A stretch of 42,728 nucleotides of DNA from Candidatus Latescibacterota bacterium (GCA_030658975.1 JAUSBL010000026.1:1-42728); one strand, 5' to 3'. Positions 8,118-16,949 are shown, counted from the stretch's first letter. Notes: a model not told the origin generated them from the sequence alone. Made by a program: numbers and translations.

Positions 8118-8585
8118 TCATTCCGCGACGCTCGCCGAAGCTGCCGGCGCGGCGGCGCATTTCCCGGACGCGAGACGGCGCCACACCTCGTCGATGAAGT
8201 GCCGGCGCCCGCCGGCCACGAACTCCGCCGCGTGGTGCCAGAAGTCCCCCTCGACGCGGCAGCGGAAGCTGATCTTCTGACCGATCAGATCCTCGTTCGA
8301 ATGGACGCGGATGCATTCGGTGTAGACGCCGTCACGGTAGGACCAGTCGCCCGCGCCGCCCTCGAACTTGCCGGCGGCCCGCCCCGTGGTGGCGAAGGCG
8401 TCGTCGGTCAGGATCTTGACGATGTCGCCGGGGCCCGCGGTCTCGACCGCCGGGAACTGGTGACCTCCGGCGCTCACCAGGACCCAGGTGCCGCGCAGGT
8501 CGGGGGACGTGCCGGCGCACCCGGTCAGCAGCAACACGGCCGCCAGGGCGACGGCGCCGCCGGAGCAAAGCGACGTTTTCTGCAC
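8118..8585 (-). CDS. Lipoprotein, possibly lipocalin-like
   Basis: 155 residues from a GTG at 8585, chosen for GGAGG 7 bases upstream and because it places a short charged N-terminus before the hydrophobic stretch. Signal peptide VQKTSLCSGGAVALAAV ends in the lipobox LLTGC (Cys about 24), so it should be lipid-anchored. The mature part begins DLRGTWVLVSAGGHQF, resembling the G-x-W opening of lipocalin-like domains, and continues as about eight short strands (IVKILTDDAFAT, GDWSYRDGVYTE, KISFRCRVEGDFWHH, RRHFIDEVWRR). Proteins of this shape include DUF4488-like members. Function is unknown; binding of a small hydrophobic ligand is only a possibility. Confidence 0.7.
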   Translation of the reverse strand: MQKTSLCSGGAVALAAVLLLTGCAGTSPDLRGTWVLVSAGGHQFPAVETAGPGDIVKILTDDAFATTGRAAGKFEGGAGDWSYRDGVYTECIRVHSNEDLIGQKISFRCRVEGDFWHHAAEFVAGGRRHFIDEVWRRLASGKCAAAPAASASVAE

Positions 8586-8706
8586 GGGCCGACCTCCTCG
8601 ATGGGTGACACCGGTATGGGAACAGGTCGCCCCTGCGCGGTCAAGTGCATCCTCGGCGCCTCCCCTGCGTATGAGACCTCCGACACCCGTTCCAGGGAGA
8701 CCCGCG

Positions 8707-9699
8707 ATGACATCCCGTTTCGGCCCGCTGTTGGCCGTCCTGTGCCTGACCGCAGCTGCGGCCGCCCACGCCCAGATCCCGGACGGCCCCTTTCTGGGAC
8801 AGGGCGACCCGCCCACCGTCCCCGCGCTGTTCGCACCGGGCATCGTCAACCTCGGCCTCGCGACGCGCGATGTGGCGATGACTCCCGAAGGCGATGAGAT
8901 CTACTTCGGGGTCAGCGTCGGCGAGTTCGTGCTGAGCACCGTGCTGGTCTCCCGCCGGTTGGAAAGCGGCTGGACGCGGCCGGAAGTGGCGTCCTTCGCC
9001 GCCGACCCCAGATATAGGGTCATGGAGCCGTGCATCAGCCCCGACGGCAGGCTGCTCTTCTTCGCCAGCGACCGGCCCCGCAATGGCGACGGGCCGGCCC
9101 GCCCCGACCACGACATCTGGTTCGCCGAACGGGGCCCCGGCGGCTGGGGCGAGCCGCGGCCCGTGCCCGGCGGCGTCAACAGCGAGGCGCCCGACTTCTA
9201 CCCCAGCGTGGCCCGCAACGGCACCCTCTACTTCACCCGCGACGATACGACGTCCGGCGTCAGCGAGCTGCGCCGCGCCACCCGCGCCGGCGGGGTCTGG
9301 AACGAATCGGAGCGCCTGCCCGACGCCCTGCAGCTGGGCCGTTCCCGTTTCAACGCCTGGGTCGACCCCGACGAGCGCTTCCTGATCGTGCCCGCCTACG
9401 GCATGCCCGACACCCGCGGCGGCACCGACTATTACCTGGTCCGGCGCGTGGGGGACGGATGGAGCGCACCGGCCAACCTGGGCGACGCCGTCAACACCGC
9501 CGACCGCAGCGAATACTCCGCCTGCCTGTCGCCGGACGGGCGGGCGTTGTTCTTCATGTCGGCCCGCAACGACCTGGCCGCCCGCGCCTCCCGGCCCCTG
9601 ACCCTGGAAGCCCTGCGCTCCCTGAACGACGCCCCGGGCAACGGCCGCTCTGCGATCTGGTGGGTCGATGCCGGCTTGCTCGAGGAACTGGCGCCGTGA
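8707..9699 (+). CDS. Secreted PD40/TolB-like beta-propeller protein
   Basis: 330 residues with a signal peptide at 1-22 (FGPLLAVLCLTAAAAAHA-Q). The body contains repeats of the PD40 type, where a blade carries S/T-PDG-x-x-hydrophobic-hydrophobic-F: DVAMTPEGDEIYFG, EPCISPDGRLLFFAS, YPSVARNGTLYFTR, AWVDPDERFLIVPA, SACLSPDGRALFFMS. Five repeats are clear, and a sixth at the C-terminus is likely. Related proteins fold as six-bladed periplasmic propellers and bind proteins or glycans. No enzymatic residues are recognised. It is divergent from the lipoprotein gene, with about 120 bases between the starts. Confidence 0.8.
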   Translation: MTSRFGPLLAVLCLTAAAAAHAQIPDGPFLGQGDPPTVPALFAPGIVNLGLATRDVAMTPEGDEIYFGVSVGEFVLSTVLVSRRLESGWTRPEVASFAADPRYRVMEPCISPDGRLLFFASDRPRNGDGPARPDHDIWFAERGPGGWGEPRPVPGGVNSEAPDFYPSVARNGTLYFTRDDTTSGVSELRRATRAGGVWNESERLPDALQLGRSRFNAWVDPDERFLIVPAYGMPDTRGGTDYYLVRRVGDGWSAPANLGDAVNTADRSEYSACLSPDGRALFFMSARNDLAARASRPLTLEALRSLNDAPGNGRSAIWWVDAGLLEELAP

Positions 9700-9761
9700 T
9701 GGAACGAACCCGTCATCGCCGGTCACAGGGCATGAAGTTGAATTTTCGAAAGGGATTTATC

Positions 9762-9789
9762 TTGACGTTTGGTCGGTTCGTGGTATCAT
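9762..9789 (+). promoter_or_regulatory. Sigma-70-type promoter in an AT-richer leader
   Basis: TTGACG (9762-9767) and TATCAT (9784-9789) with a 16-base spacer, about 180 bases upstream of the sugar transferase. The whole 9725-9960 stretch is far richer in A and T than its surroundings and encodes no convincing gene, so it is probably a long regulated leader. Confidence 0.5.
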
Positions 9790-9967
9790 GGTGCCTGTTC
9801 TCGGCTGGGGGGCCGGGAATGACCTTACCATTTGTGAATTCGCATGCTTTTGACGTCGATTTTTGTCGATGTCGCTATAGACTACCTGAGAAGTCTCCTT
9901 TATGATGGAGCACTCTCACGGATGATCAAGCAGCGAAGCGCTTGCAGATGATGGTGCGGAGCACCCA

Positions 9968-10780
9968 GTGGGAACGAACATCAGAGGGGTCCGGTCGAAG
10001 ATCATGGTCAATTTCAATGACAACACTCAAACGATTCTGCAGCAACCGAATTTGCTCGCGAACACCGGCCATGAAACTGCGCGTCTGTTTCGTGACCTGG
10101 AGCGCCGGGCGCCCCGTACCGAGCCCCGGCACTCGCCGCTCTACCTCGGCGCGCGGCGCGTCAGCGATATCGGCGTGTCCGTGATCGCGCTGTCCCTGTT
10201 CGCGGCCCTGCTGCCGATCATCGCCCTGGCGATCGTCGTGGATTCACGCGGCCCGATCTTTTATTCCCAGACCCGCATCGGCCGCAACCTGCGCCGCCGC
10301 AACGCCGGCCACACGACCTGCGAGCGCCGCAAGGTGATCTACCCGGGCCGCCCCTTCCGCATCTGGAAGCTGCGTTCCATGCGGACCGACGCCGAGCGCA
10401 ACGGCCCCCAGCTGGCCCAGGCCAGCGACGCCCGCATCACCCGGGTCGGCCGTTTCCTGCGCCAGACGCGCCTGGACGAGGTGCCCCAGTTCTGGAACGT
10501 CCTGCGGGGCGAGATGACCCTGATCGGCCCCCGCCCCGAGCGGCTCTGCTTCGTGCGCCAGTACGAGGCCACGGTGCCCGGCTACCTGGCCCGGCTGGAC
10601 GCCCTGCCGGGCATCACGGGCCTGGCCCAGGTGAACAACGGCTACGACGAGGATCTGCGTTCCATCCAGCGCAAGTTGCGCCTGGACACCTTCTACATCG
10701 CGAGGGCGGGCTGGACGCTGGATCTGCGCATCCTTTTGTCCACAGTCCGCGTGGTCCTGACGGGCGAGGGCGCGCGCTGA
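9968..10780 (+). CDS. Polyprenyl-phosphate sugar-1-phosphate transferase (bacterial sugar transferase)
   Basis: 270 residues from GTG 9968 (GGAG 6 bases upstream); ATG 10004 is an equally plausible start and gives 258 residues. One membrane segment (about residue 68-90: SDIGVSVIALSLFAALLPIIALAIVV) is followed by the PglC/WcaJ catalytic domain: GPIFYSQTRIG, RIWKLRSMRTDAE, the catalytic DE pair in TRLDEVPQFWNVLRGEMTLIGPRPE, and GITGLAQV. This is the small monotopic type that loads the first sugar phosphate onto undecaprenyl phosphate for O-antigen, capsule or glycan synthesis. An insert (RRRNAGHTTCERRKVIYPG) separates GRNL from the kinase-like FRIWK motif. No other glycan genes adjoin it, so it is an orphan initiator here. 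Confidence 0.88.
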   Translation: MGTNIRGVRSKIMVNFNDNTQTILQQPNLLANTGHETARLFRDLERRAPRTEPRHSPLYLGARRVSDIGVSVIALSLFAALLPIIALAIVVDSRGPIFYSQTRIGRNLRRRNAGHTTCERRKVIYPGRPFRIWKLRSMRTDAERNGPQLAQASDARITRVGRFLRQTRLDEVPQFWNVLRGEMTLIGPRPERLCFVRQYEATVPGYLARLDALPGITGLAQVNNGYDEDLRSIQRKLRLDTFYIARAGWTLDLRILLSTVRVVLTGEGAR

Positions 10781-10899
10781 CGCGCCCTACCCCGATTCCC
10801 GACTTTTCCTGCCTGATTTTTTGCACCAACCTCTCTTTTTGATCTATTATTGTAGGCTGTAGTTGTGGAGGCCCTCGCCCCTCCCCCCGGAACACCGCT

Positions 10900-10918
10900 C
10901 ATGGGACCCGGTCCCATG
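10900..10918. promoter_or_regulatory. 19-base perfect palindrome, possible operator
   Basis: The half-site CATGGGACC is repeated in inverted order around one central base, 30 bases upstream of the protease start. Such odd-centred palindromes often bind dimeric regulators. It may equally be an RNA hairpin in the leader. Confidence 0.35.
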
Positions 10919-10948
10919 CCTCCAATCACCCGATCCGTGAGGATGGGA

Positions 10949-13486
10949 ATGATGACCAGAGTCGGAATCCAGAACATGTCCCGGCTGCGCTCCGTGCTGC
11001 GCGCCGCCGTCCCGGCGCTGTTGCTGACCGTCGCCCTGCTGACGGTCCTGAGCCTGAACGCCGCGGCCGCCGACCGTACGGCCAGCCCCGCCGCCTCCGC
11101 CGGCCTGCGCCCCCTGGCGAACATCGAGGTCTTCGCGGCCGACACCGTCGACCGCGACCAGGCCCTGGCCGAGGACGACGTCCGCGCGCGCGACGGCGAG
11201 CCGCCCCGCTTCGCGATTCCCCAGCAGGCCTTCATCGCGCCCGACACCCACGGCACCTGGGAGGTCCTGAACGAGAGCACCCGGCTGTGGCGCCTGCGCA
11301 TCTCCAGCCCCGGCGCGGTGTCGCTGAACCTCGGGTTCACGCGCTACGTCATGCCCGCGAACGGCCGCCTGCTGATCTACCCGGCCGACCTGTCGCAGCC
11401 GGCGATCGCCTTCACCGCCGCCGACAACCGCGACCACGGCCAGCTCTGGACGCCCATCATCCCCGGCGCCGAGATGGTCGTCGAAGTGCAGATCGCGGCC
11501 AAGGCCGTGGCCGACCTGGAGCTCGAGCTGACTTCGGTGAACGTGGGCTACAAGACTTTCGGCGAGACCCTCGTCGACAAGTCGGGCGCCTGCAACGTCG
11601 ACGTCGTCTGCCCCGATGGCGACGGCTGGCGGGACGACATCCAGTCGGTGGCCGTGATCTCCACCGGCGGCAGCACCTTCTGCTCCGGCTTCATGGTCAA
11701 CAACACCGCCCAGGACGAGCGCTCCTTCTTCATGACGGCCTACCACTGCGGGATCCACACCTCGCAGGCGCCGACACTGGTCACCTACTGGAACTTCAAC
11801 AGCCCGACCTGCGGCCAGCAGGGCGGCGGCTCGCTGGCGCAGTTCCTGACCGGCAGCACCTTCCGCGCCGAGTCCAGCGCGTCGGACTTCACGCTGGTCG
11901 AGCTGAACTCGGTGCCCGACGCTTCCTGGAACGTCGCCTACGCGGGCTGGGACCGCGGCACCCAGGATCCTACCTCGGCCACCGCGATCCACCACCCGAG
12001 CACCGACGAGAAGAGCATCAGCTTCGAGTACGACGCCCTCACCACGACCACCTACCTGCAGACCGCCGTCCCCGGCGACGGCACGCACCTGCGCGTGGCC
12101 GACTGGGACGTGGGCACGACCGAGGGCGGCTCCTCCGGCTCGCCGCTGTTCAACCAGAACCACCACGTCGTTGGCCAGCTGCACGGCGGCTACGCGGCCT
12201 GCGGCAACAACCTCGCGGACTGGTACGGGCGCTTCTCCAGGTCCTGGACCGGCGGCGGCACTTCGGCCACGCGCCTGAGCAACTGGCTCGACCCGCTGAA
12301 CACCGGCGTGCAGACGCTCGACCTGCTGGCTCCCTACGCCAGCGGCCTGCGGGTCGCTCCGGCGTCCGGCCTCTCCACGCAGGGCGACGTCGGCGGCCCG
12401 TTTGCGCCCGCGAGCAAGGACTACACGCTGACCAACGCCGGCGACACCACGATCGGCTACCTGGTCGAGGCCGACGTCGCCTGGGTGAGCGTCACCAACC
12501 CCGGCGGCACGATCCCCGCGGGCGGCGACGTCGTCGTCACCGTCACGGTCAACGCCGCAGCGAACACGCTGCCGACCGGCGTCCACACCGGCACGCTGTC
12601 GTTCACCAACACCACCGACCACGACGGTGACCTCACGGCGCCCCTGTCGCTGCAGGCCGGCCTGCCCGAGCTGGTCTACGGGTTCGACATGAGCACCAAC
12701 CCCGGCTGGACCGTCGAGGGCCAGTGGGCCTGGGGCGTGCCGACCGGTCTCGGCGGCGAGCACGGCGAGAACGATCCCACCGGCGGCTGGAACGGCGGCG
12801 CGGTCTACGGCTACAACCTGGCCGGCGACTACGCCAACAGCATGCCCGAACGCCACCTCACCACGACCGCCCTGGACTGCAGCGGCTTGTCGGCGGTCAC
12901 CCTGAAGTTCCAGCGCTGGCTCAACGTCGAGCAGCCTGCGTACGACCACGCCTACGTGCGCGTCAGCAACGACGGCGTGAGCTGGACCACGGTCTGGCAG
13001 AACAACTCCGAGATCGTCGAGTCCGCCTGGTCGCTCGTCGAGTACAACATCTCGGCGGTGGCCGACGGGCAGGCCACGGTCTACGTGCGCTGGACCATGG
13101 GGACCACCGACTCCAGCTGGCTGTACTCGGGCTGGAACATCGATGAAGTCCAGATCTGGGGCCTCCAGCGCTCCCAGGGCACCGGCGCCGGCGACCTGCC
13201 GCAGGCGGACCGCGTGAACCTGCGCGCCGTGTCGCCCAACCCGTTCAATCCGCGCACCGAGGTCCGCTTCGACCTGCCGTCGGCCGGCCCGGCCCGACTG
13301 TCGGTCTACGACGTGCGCGGCCACCTGGTGAAGATCCTGAGCCACGGCGAGCTGCCCGCGGGCGAGCACGCCGCCATCTGGGACGGCACCGACACCCAGG
13401 GCCGCGCCATGAGCAGCGGCAGCTACGTCTTCCGTCTGGAGGCGGGCGCTGTCGTCCGCACCCAGAAGGGCCTGCTCGTGAGATGA
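10949..13486 (+). CDS. Secreted lysyl-endopeptidase-like serine protease with FlgD-like tail
   Basis: 845 residues from ATG 10949 (GAGG 6 bases upstream; ATG 10943 and 10952 are alternatives). Signal peptide at about 1-42. A prodomain precedes the chymotrypsin-fold domain, whose triad is seen as TAYHCG (His), SDFTLVEL (Asp) and TEGGSSGSPLF (Ser); the IHHPS motif and Cys spacing resemble Achromobacter lysyl endopeptidase. Then come a BACON/Ig-like domain (LTNAGDTTIGYLVEAD...WVSV), a jelly-roll MAM-like domain (MSTNPGWTVEGQWAWGVP...WNIDEVQIWG) and a C-terminal FlgD-like domain (SPNPFNPRTEVRFDLP, YDVRGHLVK, FRLEAG). The tail suggests sorting to, or attachment at, the cell surface. Preference for Lys is inferred from family only. 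Confidence 0.88.
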   Translation: MMTRVGIQNMSRLRSVLRAAVPALLLTVALLTVLSLNAAAADRTASPAASAGLRPLANIEVFAADTVDRDQALAEDDVRARDGEPPRFAIPQQAFIAPDTHGTWEVLNESTRLWRLRISSPGAVSLNLGFTRYVMPANGRLLIYPADLSQPAIAFTAADNRDHGQLWTPIIPGAEMVVEVQIAAKAVADLELELTSVNVGYKTFGETLVDKSGACNVDVVCPDGDGWRDDIQSVAVISTGGSTFCSGFMVNNTAQDERSFFMTAYHCGIHTSQAPTLVTYWNFNSPTCGQQGGGSLAQFLTGSTFRAESSASDFTLVELNSVPDASWNVAYAGWDRGTQDPTSATAIHHPSTDEKSISFEYDALTTTTYLQTAVPGDGTHLRVADWDVGTTEGGSSGSPLFNQNHHVVGQLHGGYAACGNNLADWYGRFSRSWTGGGTSATRLSNWLDPLNTGVQTLDLLAPYASGLRVAPASGLSTQGDVGGPFAPASKDYTLTNAGDTTIGYLVEADVAWVSVTNPGGTIPAGGDVVVTVTVNAAANTLPTGVHTGTLSFTNTTDHDGDLTAPLSLQAGLPELVYGFDMSTNPGWTVEGQWAWGVPTGLGGEHGENDPTGGWNGGAVYGYNLAGDYANSMPERHLTTTALDCSGLSAVTLKFQRWLNVEQPAYDHAYVRVSNDGVSWTTVWQNNSEIVESAWSLVEYNISAVADGQATVYVRWTMGTTDSSWLYSGWNIDEVQIWGLQRSQGTGAGDLPQADRVNLRAVSPNPFNPRTEVRFDLPSAGPARLSVYDVRGHLVKILSHGELPAGEHAAIWDGTDTQGRAMSSGSYVFRLEAGAVVRTQKGLLVR

Positions 13487-13525
13487 CGGGCGCCGGCAGG
13501 GCGCCGAGAATACCGCGAAGCGCGG

Positions 13526-13557
13526 CGGCGGCGGGATCCGGCAGGGTCCCGCCGCCG
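13526..13557 (+). terminator. GC-rich hairpin after the protease gene
   Basis: GGCGGCGGGA (13527-13536) pairs with TCCCGCCGCC (13547-13556) over a 10-base loop, extended by one C-G pair. There is no T-run, so it may be a terminator of the U-less type or an mRNA stabiliser. Confidence 0.45.
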
Positions 13558-13578
13558 TGCGTCGGGGGCCGAACCGCC

Positions 13579-13607
13579 TTGGAAACCGCGCCCATTCGTG
13601 GTAGAAT
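13579..13607 (+). promoter_or_regulatory. Sigma-70-type promoter for the ACT protein
   Basis: TTGGAA (13579-13584) and TAGAAT (13602-13607) with an ideal 17-base spacer, about 75 bases before the ATG. Confidence 0.55.
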
Positions 13608-13680
13608 GGGATCAATCCCTCGGGGTACCGACGGAGCATCTCGCAGGACATCCCGAGGGCGCCAGCCTGGGAGGGATGCC

Positions 13681-14160
13681 ATGGCCGTCAAGATCTACAG
13701 CGCACCGTACTACACCACCACGGTGCCGGACGTGCCCGGCGAGGCCTGCCGATTGTTGGCCCGCTTCGCCCGGGACGAAGTGAACCTGCTCGCCTTCACC
13801 GCGCTCCCGATCGGCACGGGCGAGACCCAGCTCGTGATCTACCCGCTGAACACCACCTGGCTCGCCGACGTCGCGCGTCGCACCGGTCTGGTGCTCAACG
13901 GGCCCCACCACGCGTTCCTGGTGCAGGGAGACGATGAACTCGGCGCCCTGGTGAAGATCCACCACCGCCTCTGCGACGCCGAGATCAACGTCGTCACCTC
14001 CACCGGACTCTCGGACGGCAAGGGTGGCTACCGGTACCTGATGCACGTGCACCCGCAGGATTTCGCGCGGGCGTCCGACGTGCTCGGCGCCACGCACATC
14101 CCGTCGCGGTGGGACAATTTCGAGCTGAAGATCCCGCGCCACTTCGAGGCGTCGATGTAG
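13681..14160 (+). CDS. Tandem ACT-domain protein
   Basis: 159 residues; the ATG follows GGGAGG with about 6 bases spacing. Two ACT-like beta-alpha-beta units are visible. The first opens TTTVPDVPGEACRLLARFA and closes with GETQLVIYP; the second opens VQGDDELGALVKIHHRL and closes with GYRYLMHVHP. ACT domains bind amino acids or similar small ligands and usually regulate an enzyme or act as a stand-alone sensor. There is no fused catalytic domain. The gene has its own promoter and no obvious operon partner, so the ligand and target are unknown. Confidence 0.75.
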   Translation: MAVKIYSAPYYTTTVPDVPGEACRLLARFARDEVNLLAFTALPIGTGETQLVIYPLNTTWLADVARRTGLVLNGPHHAFLVQGDDELGALVKIHHRLCDAEINVVTSTGLSDGKGGYRYLMHVHPQDFARASDVLGATHIPSRWDNFELKIPRHFEASM

Positions 14161-14185
14161 GCGGAGGCCGGCGGGGAGAGGGCGC

Positions 14186-15184
14186 TCAGGCGGCGTGGGC
14201 GATGTGTGCCCGCGTCAGGTAGGTCCGCAATTCCGAATCGGCGAGCCGGCGGTCCAGCCGATGCTCGTGACCCATCACGGCTTTCAGGATCGGCACCGAC
14301 GCGTGCTTCAGCAGCGCGCGCAGCGATTCGCGCGCCGCCGGCGTCTGCTGCACCCAGCGCGACCGCACCAGCAGCAGCGCCATGTGCTCGAGCCAGGCCT
14401 GGGCCGGGCTGGACGCCTCGCGGCCGGCCGGGCCGTGGATGCGGCCGCGGTCCATGAACTCGTCGATGAGCCCGTGCGCCTCGTCCACCAGCGCCTCGTG
14501 CGAGAGGTGGTCGAGGTGGGTCGAACCCTCGCCGCGCCAGACGGCGCCCAGGAATTCGGCGGCGGTGCGTCCGGGCGCCGCGGTCCAGCCGCGGCCGACA
14601 GCGCCGGTGTGGGTGTCCGACGAGGCGGTCAGGGGCAGGCCGCGCTCGGCGGCCAGGCCGGCGGTGATCAGGTTCTGGGCGGGCGTTCGCGCGGCGTTCA
14701 GTTCGAGCACCGGGAAGCGCGCGGCGATTTCCGGCACGCGCGCGAAGTCCACCTGCCCGCGTCTCAACTCGGCGCGCTCCCACCAGGTCGGGTGGTTGTA
14801 CTGGTAGAGGATGCCGTGCTCCTGGCAGAACAGGCACAGCTCGTCCAGCGTGCGCACCGCGGCGCGCAGCCGCGCGTAGGTGTCCGGGTCCAGGCCGTAG
14901 AGATTGGTGTGGATCGTAAAACCGATGCCGGGGTCCAGCAGCGTGTGCTCGACGGCGGGAATCACCAGGTCGCGGTCGGCCTCGGGCAGCTCGCGCACCA
15001 GCGCTTCCCAGCCGGCCATCGTGTCGTGGTCGGTGAGCGCGAACCAGTCCAGGCGTCTCTCGGGATCAGGGTGCCCCAGCGCCGCCTCGAACAGGGCGCG
15101 CGGATGCAGCGCCGCGAGGTCGGGCACGTCGAACGAGAATGACGAATGGACGTGAAGGTCCGCTTTGCTGAAGGTGTCGCGCAT
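14186..15184 (-). CDS. PHP-domain metal-dependent phosphoesterase
   Basis: 332 residues. PHP metal-binding motifs appear in order: DLHVHSSFS (about 9-17), LTDHDT (about 50-55), VEHTLL (about 77), YNHPTWW (about 127-133) and ASSDTHTG (about 187-194). These supply the His and Asp ligands of a trinuclear metal site. The family includes histidinol phosphatase, nucleoside phosphodiesterases and polymerase-associated PHP domains; this stand-alone form is usually annotated only as a phosphoesterase. The C-terminal 130 residues are helical and not recognised. It lies 90 bases downstream of the CDP-glycerol fusion gene on the same strand, so a phosphodiester substrate connected with that gene is possible but unproven. 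Confidence 0.8.
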   Translation of the reverse strand: MRDTFSKADLHVHSSFSFDVPDLAALHPRALFEAALGHPDPERRLDWFALTDHDTMAGWEALVRELPEADRDLVIPAVEHTLLDPGIGFTIHTNLYGLDPDTYARLRAAVRTLDELCLFCQEHGILYQYNHPTWWERAELRRGQVDFARVPEIAARFPVLELNAARTPAQNLITAGLAAERGLPLTASSDTHTGAVGRGWTAAPGRTAAEFLGAVWRGEGSTHLDHLSHEALVDEAHGLIDEFMDRGRIHGPAGREASSPAQAWLEHMALLLVRSRWVQQTPAARESLRALLKHASVPILKAVMGHEHRLDRRLADSELRTYLTRAHIAHAA

Positions 15185-15274
15185 GGGGCCTCAAACTAGG
15201 CTGGTACGGGTGCGGCGCCAGGGAATTTCCCGGCGATCGATGAAGTGCAGCGATCGCAACGCATTAGAATTCCT

Positions 15275-16828
15275 CTACGCAGGATCCGGCGGCAGGTTCC
15301 CCTCCCCGGCGGGCGGATTCTGCAAGTCGCTGATCCGGATGGCGATGCGGGAGGTGGCAAGACCGTCGATGATGCCCAGCCGGGCTTCCGCCAGCGCCCT
15401 CTGCCGCGGCCGGCGCTCACCGAACAGGGCAAGGACCGTACCGGCCAGATTCCCAGGATCGGATTCGGGCACGACCGCGAGCGTCTCGTCGCGCGAGGGC
15501 TGCAGGTCCGGCGGCCAGGCCGCGTCCGCGACGCCGGAGATCAGCACCGCGGGGGTGTCGAAGAGCAGGGCCTCCCAGAACACGCCCGACAAGTCGGCGA
15601 TCACCGCGCTCGCTTCGGCCACGTGGACGAACGACCGGCCGTCGGCGGGCAGCGTCCGGGCGCCGACGGCACGCGCGTAGCGCCTCACGTCCTGCGGCGA
15701 GGACAGCGGATGCGGCGCGAGCACGAGGTCCGCTTCGTGGGCCAGCCGGCGCAGCGGCTCGCGCCAGCGGCGCGACATCAGCAGACCGCGCTCTTCGGCG
15801 TGGGGGCCCCAGGTCGGCAGCAGCAGGATCTGCGGCCGTCCGGCCGGCGGCGGGTTCGTGAACGCGCCGCCGTCCCGCAGGAAGCCGTCGCAGTGCAGGT
15901 AGGCGTCGGGCGCGAACGACCAGTCGTGGACGGTCAGGTTGCCGCTAGCGACCGTCCCGGACCCGTCGGCCGCGAGCGCCGCGCGCCGGCGGGCCGCGTC
16001 GGCGCTCGTGCCCGGCTTGCCGCTGCGCCCGTGCGAGAGCGCGACCAGCGCGATGGGCCGCGGCGAATCGCGCAGCACCGGCGCCATGGCGTCGAAGTTG
16101 AAGTGAGCGGTGACGATCACATCCAGCCCGTAATGCGCGATCGAAGCCGCCGCGACGGCCGCTTCCTGATCCTCGCGCAGCAGGGCGCAGGGCGCGTCCG
16201 GGAAGTGTCGGCGCACCAGTTCTCGCCCCCCCTCACCCACGAACCAGACGCCGCCGATCCGCGCGTAGAGGTCCCGCAGGTGGTCGAAGATGTGGGTCCG
16301 GCTCCACCCCGGACGGCTGCTGTACAGCCACCAGCCCACGTCGGGCACCGCAGCCCGCAGCCGCGTGCTGTCGATCCCGGGGGTGTGCGGCAACAGCACG
16401 AGCTGCAGGCCGAGCCGCGCGATGAGTTCCTCGCCCCAGCGTCGCCGGTAGACCGCGGGATCCCAGTCGTCGCCGTGGAAGACGAGCTTCACCCCGTGAT
16501 CGCGGCACAGGCGGGCCCGGTCGCTGCCCACGACCACCGTGTGCGCGATCCCCAGGTCGCGGACCGCGGCCGCGCGCTCGAGTTCGGAGTTGGCGGGCTG
16601 GACGCCCTTGTACCGGCGCACCTCTTCGTCGGTGTGCACGCCGACCACCAGACGGTCGCACATCCCGGCCGCCCGCCGCAGCAGGTTGAGATGGCCCACG
16701 TGGCAGAAGTCGAACACGCCGAGGGTGAGGCCCACCACGGGCCGGCTCCGGCGCCGCCCCAGCCGGGCGAAGTCGATCCACCCGCGGGCTTTCGCCAGCG
16801 AGGCAGCGATGTGAACATGGTAAGTCAT
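15275..16828 (-). CDS. Cytidylyltransferase / CDP-glycerol glycerophosphotransferase fusion
   Basis: 517 residues. Residues about 30-165 form a TagD-like cytidylyltransferase: GVFDFCHVGHLNLL with the catalytic HVGH at 43-46, VVGVHTDEEV, KGVQPANSELERA and HTPGIDSTRLR (the RTxGISTT-type motif). Residues about 200-500 match the TagF-type glycerophosphotransferase: ILLLPTWGPH, LVLAPHPL and AEASAVIADLSGVFWEALLF (the ADYSS-like motif). Together they could make CDP-glycerol (or a relative) and transfer the polyol phosphate to a glycan or lipid. These domains are separate proteins in Gram-positive teichoic acid synthesis; fusion in a Gram-negative is unusual. Start ATG 16828. Confidence 0.8.
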   Translation of the reverse strand: MTYHVHIAASLAKARGWIDFARLGRRRSRPVVGLTLGVFDFCHVGHLNLLRRAAGMCDRLVVGVHTDEEVRRYKGVQPANSELERAAAVRDLGIAHTVVVGSDRARLCRDHGVKLVFHGDDWDPAVYRRRWGEELIARLGLQLVLLPHTPGIDSTRLRAAVPDVGWWLYSSRPGWSRTHIFDHLRDLYARIGGVWFVGEGGRELVRRHFPDAPCALLREDQEAAVAAASIAHYGLDVIVTAHFNFDAMAPVLRDSPRPIALVALSHGRSGKPGTSADAARRRAALAADGSGTVASGNLTVHDWSFAPDAYLHCDGFLRDGGAFTNPPPAGRPQILLLPTWGPHAEERGLLMSRRWREPLRRLAHEADLVLAPHPLSSPQDVRRYARAVGARTLPADGRSFVHVAEASAVIADLSGVFWEALLFDTPAVLISGVADAAWPPDLQPSRDETLAVVPESDPGNLAGTVLALFGERRPRQRALAEARLGIIDGLATSRIAIRISDLQNPPAGEGNLPPDPA

Positions 16829-16906
16829 GACCAGCTTATCATCGGCCGATGCCGGAGATAATCAAGTCCGGGATCGCCGCAGGGCCGCCTCAATGGCGAC
16901 CAGCAC

Positions 16907-16932
16907 ATGTTGCAGGGCCGACCCTGCGACAT
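16907..16932 (-). terminator. Hairpin downstream of the DUF378 gene
   Basis: An 11-base-pair stem (ATGTTGCAGGG with CCCTGCGACAT, one G-T pair) closes a CCGA tetraloop, 18 bases after the DUF378 stop. No T-run follows. Confidence 0.4.
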
Positions 16933-16949
16933 CCCAGTTGGACGAGCGG

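Noticed and set aside
10847-13651. Minus-strand frame of 934 codons opposite the protease
   Set aside because: Low-complexity Val/Gly/Ala/Arg sequence, no ribosome site; the plus-strand protease has signal peptide, triad and tail.
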